DNA from: Brachionus koreanus
Taxonomy: Eukaryota; Rotifera; Eurotatoria; Ploima; Brachionidae
DNA: 64,000 nucleotides
NCBI GenBank assembly: GCA_016987375.1
Contig: PJRA01000263.1
Span: 1,757,134 to 1,821,133 of the forward strand
Direction: 5' to 3'
The notes below the pieces were generated by a model. It made no database searches. It was not told the DNA's origin and was given only the letters and a program-made list of their open reading frames with translations. The position numbers and the translations under genes were made by a program. Shown here one piece after another: positions 34,156 to 48,900 of this stretch (within the stretch, counting starts at the first letter, position 1; the number at the start of each line of letters is the position of its first letter).

Positions 34156-36962
34156 GATTCAATAATGTACATTATTTTTAATTTATTTATTTTATGTTAT
34201 TTTTAGTTTCTGTATTAAATTATTATTTATTTTAAAAGACATTTTTAAAAGACAATGCTTCTTTTTATAAAATTTTTGACCAATTTGCACACATTTGAAA
34301 AATTTAAACTTTATTTGATTTTTGTTCCACTTTTCGAGGCAATAAACAAACTGACTAAAAGTTAGTAATTGATTTTTATGACCAAAATTTTTGGGATTGT
34401 GAATTTTGGAACAAAAACAAAATTTTTAGAATAGTTCTGCAAAATTAAAAACCCAAATTTAGTCTGTAAAAAGATTATGCATTTTAATTTTAATATTTTT
34501 ACTGTTTTGCATAATTTTAAAAAAATTTATTATTTTAATTTTAAATTTTTGTATCTTGTTCCAAAATTCACAATGCATGATTTTTTGTTTATTAGTAATT
34601 AAATCGTTTTTAATAATTCAATCTAAAATGATTCAAAATTTTTTGATAAAATTACCTAGAATAGACCTAAAATTCAATCGGCAAAGTCAAATCAAAGTGT
34701 CTGTCAAAAAAATAATTATTTAGTTTTAGAAAAATTTTTTCCTAATCAGAAATCTGAGATTTAAATGTTTTATTGATTAAAAATTATTTTTTGAGAAATA
34801 ACTCTAGTTAAAATAATATGTAAAATAAAGATTGTCTGTAATATTGTAAATAGTTACAAAGGTATAAATAATAAATTAATTTTAGATTAAACAAGATAAA
34901 GACTAACTCCCATGCTTTGATTGTTTGCATCAATGTGAAATCTTCTAAGGAATTTATATTCCAGAATCCTATTGAGTGTTCATTCGGAGGCATGGTCTTT
35001 AAACTCGGCAATAGGCAAGAGCCTGCATTCTGGTCATCTATTCCAACAGGACAGGTCCGAGAACGCTACCTTTAATAATGTTTTTGTTACTTGATTACTT
35101 GTTTTTGACTCTTTCCAAAACTTATTATTTAGATCAATTAATTTTTTAAAATCAGGTTTCATAAAAAAATTTATTTTAAAAGTTTATTATCCATAGGAAT
35201 TTTCAAATTACTAAAAAAAAATTTTCTATATAAGTACAATATTTTAATTACGATCTACAAGCTTCTAATTAGATCTTTTTTGATATATCCAGAGGTATTA
35301 AACGATTTTACTTTGGATACTTATCCTCGAGGAGCAGACTCAGGAATTCCATTAAATAATAAATTAGTTTTATTATTATTTAAAATCAAATTAATTTTTT
35401 CAAAAGCAATTTATTTTATTTTATTTTATTTCAAATTATATTTCTTAATAGTTTAGTGATTTAAAAATTTTCTAAAATTTAAAAAAAAAATCAAGAATTA
35501 AAATGAAGCTTAAAAAATTAATGCATAACATTTAAACTTAAAATTTAATTTTAATTAAATTAGTGTTTCTATTGTTTAGAAATATATTTCTACATCGAAA
35601 ATCTAAAATAATAAATAATCATTATTGCTTTTTGTAATATAGCGATATCTTTGTTGATATTACTTGATTAATTAACTTAAATACACCATAAGAATTTCAG
35701 TTTACATTGAGACAAAAATAATTTCTCCAAAACGTCCAACGATCGGATGTAAGCCCCCAAGGGTACTAATTTCAACATTACACTTTTCTGAACACTCAAA
35801 AGCTGTAAGGGTTTTTTCGATTTTAAATTTAATTGAACATTAAGATAAAAATTTAAAAGTTAAAATTGACTTAATTTTTAAATCTTAATTTAAATTAAAA
35901 AAGATATTTAAAAAAGTATTGAAAAATAATACATATTTATAAATATATCAGATGCAATGAAAAATTGTTTTGCAATTTTTTTGGAGCCAAGAAAAGAAGT
36001 TTTAATACGGACCATTTTGAGAAAAAATTTACAGGAAGAGCTTGGAATTCATTTCTCTTTTAATAATCTTTTATTCAATAATTTTTATTTATTTTTTTTT
36101 TTGTTTTTTGTAATCAATTGTCTCTAAAAAATTAGATGGTATTATACAGTTTATAAAAAAAAGACAATGAATTCAGCAGTTACAAGTTTTTTAATCAAAT
36201 TATTATTTATTTATATGTTTTTTCTAAAAATAATCTTTCTTTCTATAAAATTTTTGACCATATTGCACCCTTTAAAAATCATGAGATTAAATGTTTAAAT
36301 TAGCTGTTTTTTTGATTGAAAAATGTGATAGAAATATTTTGACTTCTAAATAATTTAAGGATAAAAAAAGAATACCAAATACTAAATTATTAAAATTCTC
36401 CAATTTTATATTTGTGAAAAATTAAAAATAAACTTACAATTTCTGTTTTTTTTAACTATTATATTTTGATCTATCAAAACTGTTTTGAAATTTGGTATGA
36501 AATAAAAATTCAAAAATTTATTTTTTTTATCAAATTGAAATTTTAACAGACTTATTAATTTATTTTTAATCTATTTAAAAAAAAATCGAGAACCTTTTGT
36601 TCTTTTTTGGGTTTTTGAAATTTAGAACAATATAAGATAAAAAAATGGTGAAAATTCTTATAATTCTTTTAAAAGTCAAAAGCAAGTTGTGTAAATGTAA
36701 CATGGTGGAACATTCATAGTTGCACTATTATGAAAAATCTGGTAAAACTGCAAATTTAGCATAGTTTAATTTTGCTTTAGTGCATTTTGTAATTTAACTT
36801 TTGGTTCAACTAAGTATGTTGTACTTTTTTGCGCTTACAGAACTAATTAATAGCCCTTAGAGAAAAATTTTCTTTTTTATTTTATACCAAATTTTTCAAA
36901 ATCCTTTTTTAATATCAAACTTAAAAATTTCTTTGTACATAATAAATGAATCATAGATATTT
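34156..36962. other. Convergent intergenic region
   Basis: It separates the 3' ends of the astacin and ferlin genes. Mostly AT-rich. A GC-richer patch at about 34890-35075 stands out and may be an element remnant, but I cannot classify it. No gene seen. Confidence 0.4.
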
Positions 36963-39900
36963 TTAGTTTAGTAACTTTGAAGATTTCAATCAAAAAACAG
37001 TTTTTTTTAGTTTAAATACTTACTGGCATCGAGTATAGGAATAACAAAAAGAAAATTCCCAATAGAACAATAAAAATTCCAGTAGCTAGCCACCATTTAT
37101 GCTTTTTCCACAAAATAAATTTGAATGTTTTAAATGGTGAAGAGATCCATAAAAAGGATGTTTCTGGTCGTCTTTAACAAAAATTTAATTTTTTAATAAT
37201 AGAATGATCTAATTTATTACTTTGGCATGTCCAATCGTGGATATTGGTTTGGTTCTTCGCGACCTTTTCCAGCTGGCTTTGAAAAAGACTCTTCTTCATT
37301 CAAAATTTCCAATTCCAATTCTAGTTTACCAGCTATTTCACGCCTATTATTTGACAACTCCATTATGCAAGGCCACCAGCCTTTCAAGCGACGCTGTTCA
37401 AAAAGAGACACAGACTTAACTCCGAAATCAGTACCTGGAATTTGATGAAAACCACAATTTTCTGCATCTTTTGCAGGCTTAATACATCGGTTCAAATCTA
37501 GGGAAACTTGTCCCAAAAAATCATCCTTAAAAATTTAATCTTAAAAATATATAAATTTTTGGTTAAATTGTACCGCTGAAAATTTATCATTATCCCAAAT
37601 TTGAAGAGTTAATACAGGAGGTATTTTGGTCTCACTGTCATCTAGATTCCAAAAATGCTCTTTTCTCTTGATAAAAATCATTTGTTCAGCAGGGAGATAA
37701 TCGAATTCAAAAACAAATCTCCAATTAAAATTCCCTTCCCCATCCATTGACCGATAGTGAACATCGGTTTTTTGTTTGCTATCTTCTAAACCTTGCATCC
37801 AGCCTTTAACATAAATATCACTCATTTTGTCACCATAGAGTGATGTATCGTCAAGCATTACATTTGAAGTATTCCAAACAACACATCTAAGAACATATTT
37901 TTTTGGCTTACGAGGTTTAATGTCAAAAGCTGGCCCTGGTGGCCCTAAAGATCGAGGAAATATATCTATCCACATTTGAAGGCGCCCTTGTTCGACACCA
38001 GGCTGAATTGGATTGTACAGTTTTCGCGTTTCAACATGTTCTGGAACTAAACCGAATTCATGGAGAACATGAAGACACAATCGTTCTTCCTTGGCACCCA
38101 AGTGTAAATTTCTAGTTTGAGTTTTTTCTAAAAATATTTCTTAATGACTATTTTTTTCAAAAAAAAAAGTAACACTACCATAATTTTCTAAATTGAATGT
38201 AGTTTTATCAATTATTAGCATTGTTTCTCCAGAACCTGGTAGGGTAAATTCTAAGTTTCTTAGCTTACATACATCTTCTAAGATTTGGGACGGTTTTTTA
38301 GAATCTCGCCATTCATTTGGACCAGATCTAAATTATTGACAAAAAATTATTCACGCTTTTTTTTGTATATAAAAATTCTATAAATTTAATTTGACTATCA
38401 AAAAAATATCAAGAAATTTTATATTCAGATTTAACAAAATTAATATAAACTGGTATAAAACTTTTTGCATTATTTTTGAAAATAGGAAAAAACTGTATCC
38501 AGATAAGGTTAAAGTAGATAATGAAGAAATCTCAATTGTTAAGAAAATCTGTATATTATTGATTAAGCTTTACTTGCTTCTAATTTATTTCAAAGAATTT
38601 TCTATCTTGCTACTTCAGTAAAGGTTCAGTTTTTTAAAGACATTTATCTTACCGTATTTCTACACTTTTATGCTATTTTTCAAAAGAAGCAATAAATAAA
38701 TTATTATATTTCTATTATTAAACTTTTAAACGTAAAGCTTGAAGTGAACAGCTTTAATGAACTAAATAACTTTTTAGAAATGTATGGTCTATATTCTTTT
38801 CAACATGAATTTTTGAAAGGATGCTAACTTTTTATTACAAATATCTTCTTTATTGCAATTCTCCCCTAAATTTGAAAGAAAAATGACTCAAGGAATTTGA
38901 ATTATAATTTAAGGAACAGCAATAACCTAATAGAATCGATGGTCAAATCAAGAAGTGGGGACAAAAAATTTTGAATATTTTTTATCCAAGATTAAAAAAT
39001 GTCTTTGTGATCAAGAGATTAATGTTAGAGTTTTCAACGTTTAAAAATTCAATTCTATTTAACTTAAATACCTTGTTAAATTTATTTAATTAACCATTTA
39101 AACAAAAAATATTTTTCAATTTTGTAATTTTTTTTTAATCAAAAATATTTATTTTTAACACTCAAAAACCGGAGGGGTCTTTTGAACCCCTTTTGTAACT
39201 TCCTTTATTTGTTTTTTATTCAATAAATTTAATCATTTTTTTATAATTTTTTTTCAATCATATCTTAAATAAAAAATATTACAAAATTATTAAATTTTTT
39301 TTATAAAATAATCTTATCTTTATTGAAAAAAAGTGTTAAAAAAGATTTAAATAAAAGAGTCAAAAAAGTCATTCGGTTTTTTAGTGTTAATAATGATTTT
39401 AATAAATGAAGTGTTAATCAGTATCTTAAGGCATGGACACTAGCCTGTTGATTAACATTGAAATTTAGTGAAAGATAAAAGCAAAAGGAAAAAATTCCAT
39501 ACAAAATTAAAATTAAAAGAAAAACAATCAAGAATTGTACTCAACAATACAATTATTTCACAAACCATTAAGTCAATGACTGGTATAAGATAGTGGATGA
39601 AGTCGAAACTAAATCAAGGAATATTTTTAAAGCAAAAATAAACAAAAGCTTTCATAATGTTTTTTGTATACAATCTGTTATCAAATTATGTTCATTTATC
39701 TAACACTAGAAGCACCAAACGAGTCAAATGAAAAAAAAATTTTGAATCGTCATAGCTTTTGAATAGATTTTTCAAATGAATATATCTTTTTTGATTTATG
39801 TAGATTTTAAAATTTTCTTTAAAAAATGATATGAATTTATAAAATGATTATATTTTTTTATAATATATTTTTGAATTAAAAACACGTGAAAAAATGCTTG

Positions 39901-42900
39901 GTGCTTCTAGAGTTAATGCATTGTAATAACCATTATACTACTACATTACAATACTATACTAATCTTATATTTTTTGTTTGAATTCTATTTTTATTAGAAA
40001 TGATTCTTGAGATATTAAAAAATTAAATTATTATATTTATTAATAATTAAATTATTATATTTATTAATAATTAAATTATTATATTTAATTATTAGATATT
40101 AAATTATTTTTAAAAAACTTAATTTTTTTGTTATCAAATAAAATATTTTTTATCATGACTATTTTGTTAATTATTTTGATGAAAATATTCTAAATTTATG
40201 GTCTAAATTTATATTTAAAAAATTAATTTTTATTATATCGTATTTTCTAGTGATGTTGGTCAACCAGCGCTTGGTCGACCAAAAAATAGGCTAGCCCACA
40301 TCATGTTAGCCTATTTTTGGTTTACCAAAATTTAGTTAACCAATATTTGGTTCTTAGTTTGGTTTCCCAACAAAAAAAATATTATTAAACAATCATATGA
40401 TGCTGCACAAGAGCATATGATGCAACAAGTGAGTACAGTATCAATCAAAGCATAAAAAAAATATTTTTCTAATCATATTAACAATAATATAATATGTTTT
40501 TACTCGTTATAAAGTAAAGGCAATCCGCAAGTTGCACGATATTTTGTTAGTAATCTATTTTCAAGATCAATCCATGTCTCACCAATAATATCATCTGAAC
40601 TAAATAAATCATAGTCTTTGCATCGTATGCAAATATCTTTTTGAATTGGCAAAATTAATTTCATTTCAAACATTCTTTATATAAATATTTAGACAAAATT
40701 TTCTAAGATGGACACTCAACTACTTTCCAAATTCGGGATTATTTGAATTGGGAATGTAACATTCTCTGTTATTTATTTTAGTTTTTCCCGCTTCTATTTC
40801 AATATAGGGATCAGACTGAAATAAACAATAAAAATCAATGTTTTAAATATCGAAAATCTCAATTACTTTGCCATTAGAATCTTTTGATTGTAGATCAATT
40901 CCTTTGATTATATAAATTCGAACTATGCATTCCTCTTTGTGCATTGAACAAACATTTTTGTAAATCATGTTTTCACTTGTATTTGTACAATCTTCTGGTA
41001 CTGAATATATTTTGAACATTCCCTAATTTATATAATGGATAATTCTGACACCAAATTACAATATATTTAATAAATAAACAATTGATTCAAATAAATTTAG
41101 TGTGTTAAATTTAAGTTTGAATTTTTAACTTAATCTCGTGTTTGTGGGAATAAAAAATTGAAATGCCTAGACCTGAACTTTGTTCAAAGTTATTCTAAAA
41201 ACTGGTAAGGAAATTAATTTATTAAATATTGAAATCTAATTTATAAGGCGGCCATTGGACTTCCAAAACAAAAATAAAAAAATTGATAAGAAAAAACAAT
41301 AAAACCTGCGGTCATCAAAACGACCAACACCAATTTTTGGTGGTCTAATGGCCGCCATTAACTTTAAACAACACTAATCTCAACCAGCTCAGACAGTTAT
41401 GAAAAAAGGACAGTCTGATAAAAAGGTGATGTTTGGTCGAATTTCCAACGGATAATTCAAAACCAATTTGAATAAGGAAGTCGTGGGTTTATTTGGATCC
41501 AAAAGCCGTGAATGATTCAAGAGAAGAATCGAAATATTCGTAAATAAATGCTTAAAGATTATAGAACATAATTGTCTATATTTAAAAGATAAACTTATTT
41601 TTGCTTTTTTTATTGGTAAATCAACAAAATTTAAAAAAAAAACAAAAAAACTCAAAATTATTTGACTAAACACCCTAATAGTTTATTTGAATCAAATTTC
41701 TACCAAGGTGGTTTGCCTTTTAAGAAAAAAAAAATACTTTGAATTCTCCGACTATTTCATTTTCTTCGTCACCATGTTTACTACCACGATACAGCTCAAA
41801 AGTTTCGCAAAAGTCCATAAACCCCTCAAAACACTTTTGTTTTTCTATTTCGTTATTATAAATCTAAAATCAAACTACCATTATCTGAAAATTTATTAGA
41901 TAAGTCGATTACTTGAATGCATTCGTAGCCTTTATCTGAATAAGTACCAGATTTTTTGCTCTCTCCCATCGATGCATAGTACTTACACCACCAATCTATG
42001 TCCTCTTCAACCAGCAATATGTCACTTGCAGTGTAATTACCAAAAACTTTATTTATCCGCTTAAATTTACTATCTCGGCGGTCTTTTTCTCGTTTAAATA
42101 GATTTTTTATTTTTCGCTTTTTGGTCTTTTTTTTACCTCTTTCACACTCAGAATCTTCCAAATTAAGAGAAGTTTGCTCCGAAGATTGAATCGCCTCTAT
42201 ATTTGAGAACACAGATTGGTCTTTGTTTCTGTCTACTCTAAAGCGAGACAAATTTTTAATTACATGAACTCCCACTATAGGCTTGCGACCAAAATTTCTG
42301 TGATCTAAAACGTTTATATTCATCGGAGGAATATAAATCTCTTCTTTGGGAATCATCTTTTTACAAAAAATATTTACATTCAAATTTACTAAATTTATCT
42401 TTAATAGCAAAGTAATTAATTTTTACGAATTAAAAAAATAATTTAATCTTTGCTAAAAAATTTTATTTTTTCAAAATAAACTCACTATGTCGAAGAACAA
42501 AGCTGGTTTTGAAAAATTTTGATTTTGTTTTAGGTTTTTAATAATTTCAGATTTGACTTTGCTTCCTCCGCATTCAAAAATAACTTGAGGGCATTCAACA
42601 TCAGACAATTGAAAATTTTTCATATTGCGGACTCCCCAGACAAGGACTTCGATTATTGTTCTTTGTAATTCAGGCCGTATCCCACCAGGGACCTTGAAAA
42701 CTGATCCGATTCTTGGTGGAAGGGGTGGTAAATTTTGGCATGGACTATTTTCATCAATCGGAAACAATTCGAATGAAGCAAGCAGTTCGCCTGCAGGTTG
42801 TGAATGACGAGTTAAGCTGTACCATTGCAGTTTTGAGTTATCATTTTCAGTTTGTATCTTAGGTGTTGCTAAACATCGACCCAAAAAGTCTGGCTTGCCC

Positions 42901-45900
42901 TTTTTTAATATGTTTTATTTTTAATTTTTAAATTCATTAGTTTTTAAATACCGTATTTTCTCCAATACCAATATCAAAAAACTTCAAAACACACATTTAA
43001 ATCCAAACATGCATTTGTTGTAATTAAAAGTTTAATTTTTTTGTTAAAAGTTGTACACATTGAAGTATTTTAGAACTGTCAAGATTTTAGAAAATAAACT
43101 TTTCGAAGAATTGCGACAAAAATTTTTTGTAGCATTTAAGAAAAAAATAAAATCTTTCTTTTTTCGTATTAAAAGTATGCATAACACAAACGAATAAGTA
43201 TCTAAACTCAAACAAAAATGAATCAAACTTCTTCCTAAAAATTATTATTTAGGCTTTCTACATCAAATTCTTTCCAGTCAAGACAAAAATCACTGACATG
43301 CACAACCAGCTCAAATTGGATCAAATCGCTCAAAAATTCTTTTTAATAAATTTTTCATCAAAAAATCAAATCAAATCAAACGCGTATATGTTGACACCAC
43401 AGGCAAACCAAACCAAAAAATTTGAAACATCTATAGATAAATTTTTCAGACACACAAATTGTACATAAATTAAGTTTTAACTTTTTTTCCTTCTTCTACA
43501 TATTTATAATTTTGTACTCAATCTTTACGTAACAATTTGGTTTAAACGAAGGCGTAAGCCATTCGGACATATATTCTTTAAAAATCTTTTTAATCCTTCC
43601 TTGTATTTTTAGATTGGAATTGCTTGTACCAAGAAAGACATTAAAATTACAAGATAAGACAAGAAAGGGTTCTTCTGAGAACATGTTTTTTTATATTTAT
43701 TTTTCTCAAGAACCTATCCTAGTAATTAAATCAAACAGCTATTTTATTCTTACTTGATTTAATTGATTAATATTTTTTGATTGAAGAAATTTTTGTTACT
43801 TAGAATTTTTATTACTTTTCTTGCTTACTTAGGATTGTCAACGGTAACTTTTATTATTGAAAGGTGCAAAACTGGATATTTCTTTTCAGATGCTTCAAAA
43901 TACAGTCAAATTAATTGACGCTAGTCATAGACTGTTGCATTACCAAGTCAATAATTTAATAATCACTCGTATGTTTTAAGGGTTCAAAATTATCTTAAAA
44001 TTGAAAGCTATTGCATTCTATGTATATTCAACAATTCTGTCATTATTATTATTTATTGTGTAGCTGGTCGAGTCAAAGCTCCTTCAGCAAAAATAAAAAA
44101 GCTTTAAATTATATAAAAAAGAAATAAGATAGTATTGTTAAGAATTTAAAAATAAGTTCAAAAATTGTCTTTTCAAGACATTAATCTATATAAATTAACA
44201 AATATAATTAATAAATAAAATAAATTTTTGTATTCTCAAGCATGTTTATTTATTTATAATTTTTAATATTTATATTTTCAGATAATATTACCCCTGAAAA
44301 TTAAAAATTGTAAAAGAAATTAAATTTATTGTAAATATCGAGCTTTTTATTTAATATCTTAATTGTTAAATATGCATTATCTCTGTATTGAAAATAATTA
44401 AAAGTAATTTGAAACTTAAGATTTTTGTAGATTTTGCGATCATGATTTTAAAACAAAAATTTTCTTATTTTGAAATAAATTTTGAAATAAAATAATTTTT
44501 TTAAAAAAGCTTTAAGTTTTTAGAAAATTTAATTTAAATGAAAATTATTAGGTAAAATACTACAATGTATACAATGTATACAGAAAAATTTTTTTCACAA
44601 AATTAGTAATTTATAGCAAGCAATTATTAGCAGTTTAAAAACATGATGATACTTACATAACTATCATAGTCAAAGACTTCTATGGTCACTTGAGGAGGAT
44701 TAGAAACTAATTCATTCGAATTACCATGAATTTCTACACACTCAAAAATTAATGTTTGATCCCATGTAGGAGATAAAGTTTTTGCAATTATTTCAGTCTT
44801 CATACTATGTGTTGAAAATATAACTTGTGCATAAGGATCTGAAAGACTAGTATCCATGTCTGCTGATAAAAGAGATCTTGCTTGATAAATATAGGCTCTT
44901 AATTGAAAGCGTTTAGCTTCTTTGTATCTGAGAAAAATTCTTGGAACATTTAATTTAATAGCTTCCAATGATTCAATAGCACTATCTTTTTTAGGATTTT
45001 CAAATCGAAATACTACATTCAAGTCTGCCCTTTTATCTACTGGTTGCATTGCTCTGTGCCACCTTCGGCGTCTAACTGAATCAGTTGTGTTTTCTTTGGC
45101 ATGAAATTTAGTAGAAAAAAGCTTTGAATACTCCCATCCATCAGGTATCAATTTATCTATTTCGTTTTTTTTTATTTTAAATTCATTTAAAACAATTATA
45201 GATCTATTTCGGATCCATCTTCGTCGCTTATGTAAATGATACATTTTTTCCGAAGGTGACCATCCACCCATAGACGGTTCAACACAATATTCCCATCCTT
45301 CATTGTCAACAGCTCTATTAATATCCACCGACCATTCATCATTCCATTTCCAGTTACTTTCCAGCTCAATATCATCTTTAGCTAAACTTTTATCTCCTCT
45401 CTGATATATTGAAAATGTTTTAAAAACTAAAATAGTTTAAAAAAATATTACCAAGTCAGCCCAATTAAAAGGTTTTCGGTCTTCGTTACCCACAGACCAT
45501 GATGCACCCGGAAGGATCCGATAATTTTGTTCATACACCTCTTCCATAAAGTGTGTATGACCTGCATCTTTTTCGAATAATAAACTTTTTTCAGGCGCGA
45601 CTTCCCACTCTCCCTTCCATTCCCATCCGTTAGGAAGATGAAATTTATCTTTGGGCAAATAAATCTTTCCTGTTAAGTCAGAAAATTCTGGTCGTGATAA
45701 TCCTTCATATGACCATTTACGACAAGTCCAAGAAAAACATTGATTTTCATACTTAATTTAGAAAAAAAAATTTGTGAATAATTTAAAATATTTGAATTGT
45801 AGATTAAAAAAATAAATTTAGAATAAAGTTTTAATTTAAAATAGCTTTGAAATTAGAAAAAAAAACTATATGGCGACATCAATAGCAGGGTAGTAATAGT

Positions 45901-48900
45901 CTTCTTTGAAGTGTTTAAATGTAATTTATTAATCAAAGAAATTTAATGAAATTAATTGACACGATTAAGTCTTAGATTTTATTTTAGTTATTCATATTAA
46001 TTCCATGATGGTTTTGGTCTAAAAGTTGTTTTTTATTGTAACTAAAATTAAAGAGATTTGAAAAATTAATTTTTTTAGTTTTTTTAATTTTATTAAATTT
46101 TTTTTACGAGCTATAGAAAAAGATATAACGAAAACTTGATATAACGAGCTTAAAATTAAATACCGCTTAATCATTTTCTTAAGAATAAAAACTTCCTATA
46201 ATCAGCTTGAACAAAAGAAATTTTTTCACACTTTTTATATAAAAAAAAATAAAAATAAAACAATTAACTTATCTTCATGAATAACTATAAATCACCAGAA
46301 AACATTTCCTATCTAATTGTTTATGTAAAATTAATGATTTAAAAGATTTTTTTTTGAATAAAAACCAAGATTTCTCAAAAATAGATGATTTTTTGTTTAA
46401 TATTGAAAATGTTGTGATTGAAAAATGTAATACCAAACAAACATCTATTTGAAAAAAAAAATTTTTTTGCCCATCTTTTTCAATGCAATTTCGATATAAC
46501 GAGCAACGAAATTTCCGCCCAACTTGCTCGTTATATCGAGGATTGACTGTAATCAAAATTTATAATATTGGTTCACCAAGCAGTCGATAATCAACATCAC
46601 TAATTTTTTCTATTTACATATAGACAAATAAACAAGTAATAAGTTTTCATTTTATGGTGAAAAATGATGTCAATTGCGAAAATTTTAGAAAATAATTTTT
46701 AAAGAAATGGTGGAAGGTATTGAATTTTGCTAATGGACAAAAGAGGTTTAGGTAAAACTTTTGATAGTTTGCAAGATTTTAAGTTTTAAGAAAAACTCTA
46801 GAGACTTACAAAAGATCTAGCGTTCGAAAAATGTGGAAGTAAAATGACAAAGTGAATTGTGGAATAAAAAACAAAAACATAAATTTAGATTTTTAATAAC
46901 TTTTTTCATTAGTTTTAAAAATTTATCATTTGATTCATAGCATCTATCACCCAGATTGAATCTCTGAAAAACTTTGCAAATGTGAAAAATAGTGTATGCA
47001 TTACTAAATCATTAACTAAAATATACGGTATATTACGGTAACTGTATGCCATACAGTTTATCAGATGACACATTTTGTATATTATCATATAACAATTTTT
47101 TATCTTGGCTTTTGTTTTTAGTTCCAAACTTTATTAAGTAAAATGATAAAGCGAAGATATTGGAATGGTCTAAGTAAATGTAGTAAGAAATTGTTATTTT
47201 TATGCTAATTGTTTTTTTTTCAGATAAATTTTGACTATTAAAAAAATTGATGAAAAGAAAATAAAACCTAAAAATGTAATCTCAAAGTTGTGTTTCTCAA
47301 AGAATTGCGCATTTGATTTAAAAGGTCTAAAAATTTTTGGAAAATAAAAAATAAATAAATGAATGAAAAATAACTGAAAAATCAACCATACAACTGATTT
47401 AAAAGTTTTTTTAAATGAACCCAAATTAAGAATTCTCTAATCTTTTTATTTTTTTAATTAATTTCTCTTTAAAACCTACAGTTTCTGCATAGATACATAT
47501 TGCACCATTTATTTCATCATCAATATGAGTCTGAATCCAGTGATGCTCGTCTTTTTCAAGACCGAACCAAAGTTTTACTCTAATTTGAGCTGGTATGATA
47601 TCTTTTTTTGTTTTATCTTCAGCTTCTTTTCCTGGCCACTTAATTAAAAATTGACAAACATCAATTAGCAAGCCAAAAATTTCTTACTTTTAAAATGATA
47701 GTCTGAAGTTTGTTGCATAAAGCTCCTTGTAGTTCAACAGAAGACGAATAGAGAATTTCATTGACAGGAATTCTGAAGTATGCAGTTCTTTCATTCCCGC
47801 AAAGCATCCAAATAATTACATCTGGAATACTACTTTGAGGCTTAAAGAGTCATCTATTTAATAACAGATATGGAAAACAAAAAATCCATTTATACCTCAT
47901 GCTCCATTTGATTAAGAATATCATAAATCTTTGCAAACTCTTCAATAACTTTATTGAACTCCATGTGTGGCAAACGATCACATTTCTCTGCAATTTGTCG
48001 GAGGATTTTTTCTCTTTGCTTTTTAAGCAATTTATCTAACTCATTGGGGTGGTGTATTCCGACCATTGGCTCAGGCAAGGGTGAACTAAAAATTAAAAGA
48101 ATTTAAGAAAAAATTTTTTTCATTTTTTTTCAATTATACGATGCTTTTGATTTGATTTTTTCAATCATTTTTAATGTAGATACTGCTAGTTTACTAAATT
48201 CGCTAGTACTTTGATTAGATCCAATGACAGCTATCTTTTGTTTAACACTTTCCAAACAAACATGTACAAAATATTTCAATTTCTTAATTTTATTAATTGT
48301 CTCAAGTCTGTAATTTATATCTTCCCAATAGCTAACCACTTGCATACAAGGTTTGACATTACCCCATGGTAAAAAGTAATAAGAACAGCCATCGAAAATT
48401 GCGTTTGAAGGTGGAGTAGTCGAAGAACTTGGTGGTAAATTTTCATCTAATTTATTACCATAATTTCCAATGCTAACTTCAAATTCAACCGGCTTTTCAG
48501 TCTCATGAATCATTATGGCATCAAAAAAAGCTGCATGAAGCTTGTATTTTTTTCTGTGCAAAAAAGGTTCGATACGCAAAACTTCTGTATGTTTAATGTC
48601 ACAAGTTGGTTCGTTTGGAACCTCTCCAAGTAGTGTTTGTAGTTCTAAAAGAATTCGTCCTCGATATGCAACGCCCTCTCCTTTTCCAAAATTTAGCTCA
48701 TCTAACCTTGTCGGCAGTTCTGAATATTCTCTCGGACTGCCATATAAATTTACAAAACATGGTCCAAAAGTTGGTAAAAATCCTAAATTGATTTAAGTCA
48801 AAATTGGTTATATCAAATAATTAAAATTATTTCAAAATTACCAGTGTCAGTGTCTGAAATGTCTGATATTAAATCTATATTCACAAATTTTGTGGCTACT

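Noticed and set aside
38391..38621. 76-codon + strand frame in a ferlin intron
   Set aside because: A lysine/isoleucine/leucine-rich AT-driven frame with no family match, in intronic sequence.
41389..41673. 94-codon - strand open frame
   Set aside because: It is the antisense shadow of mariner debris readable on the + strand.
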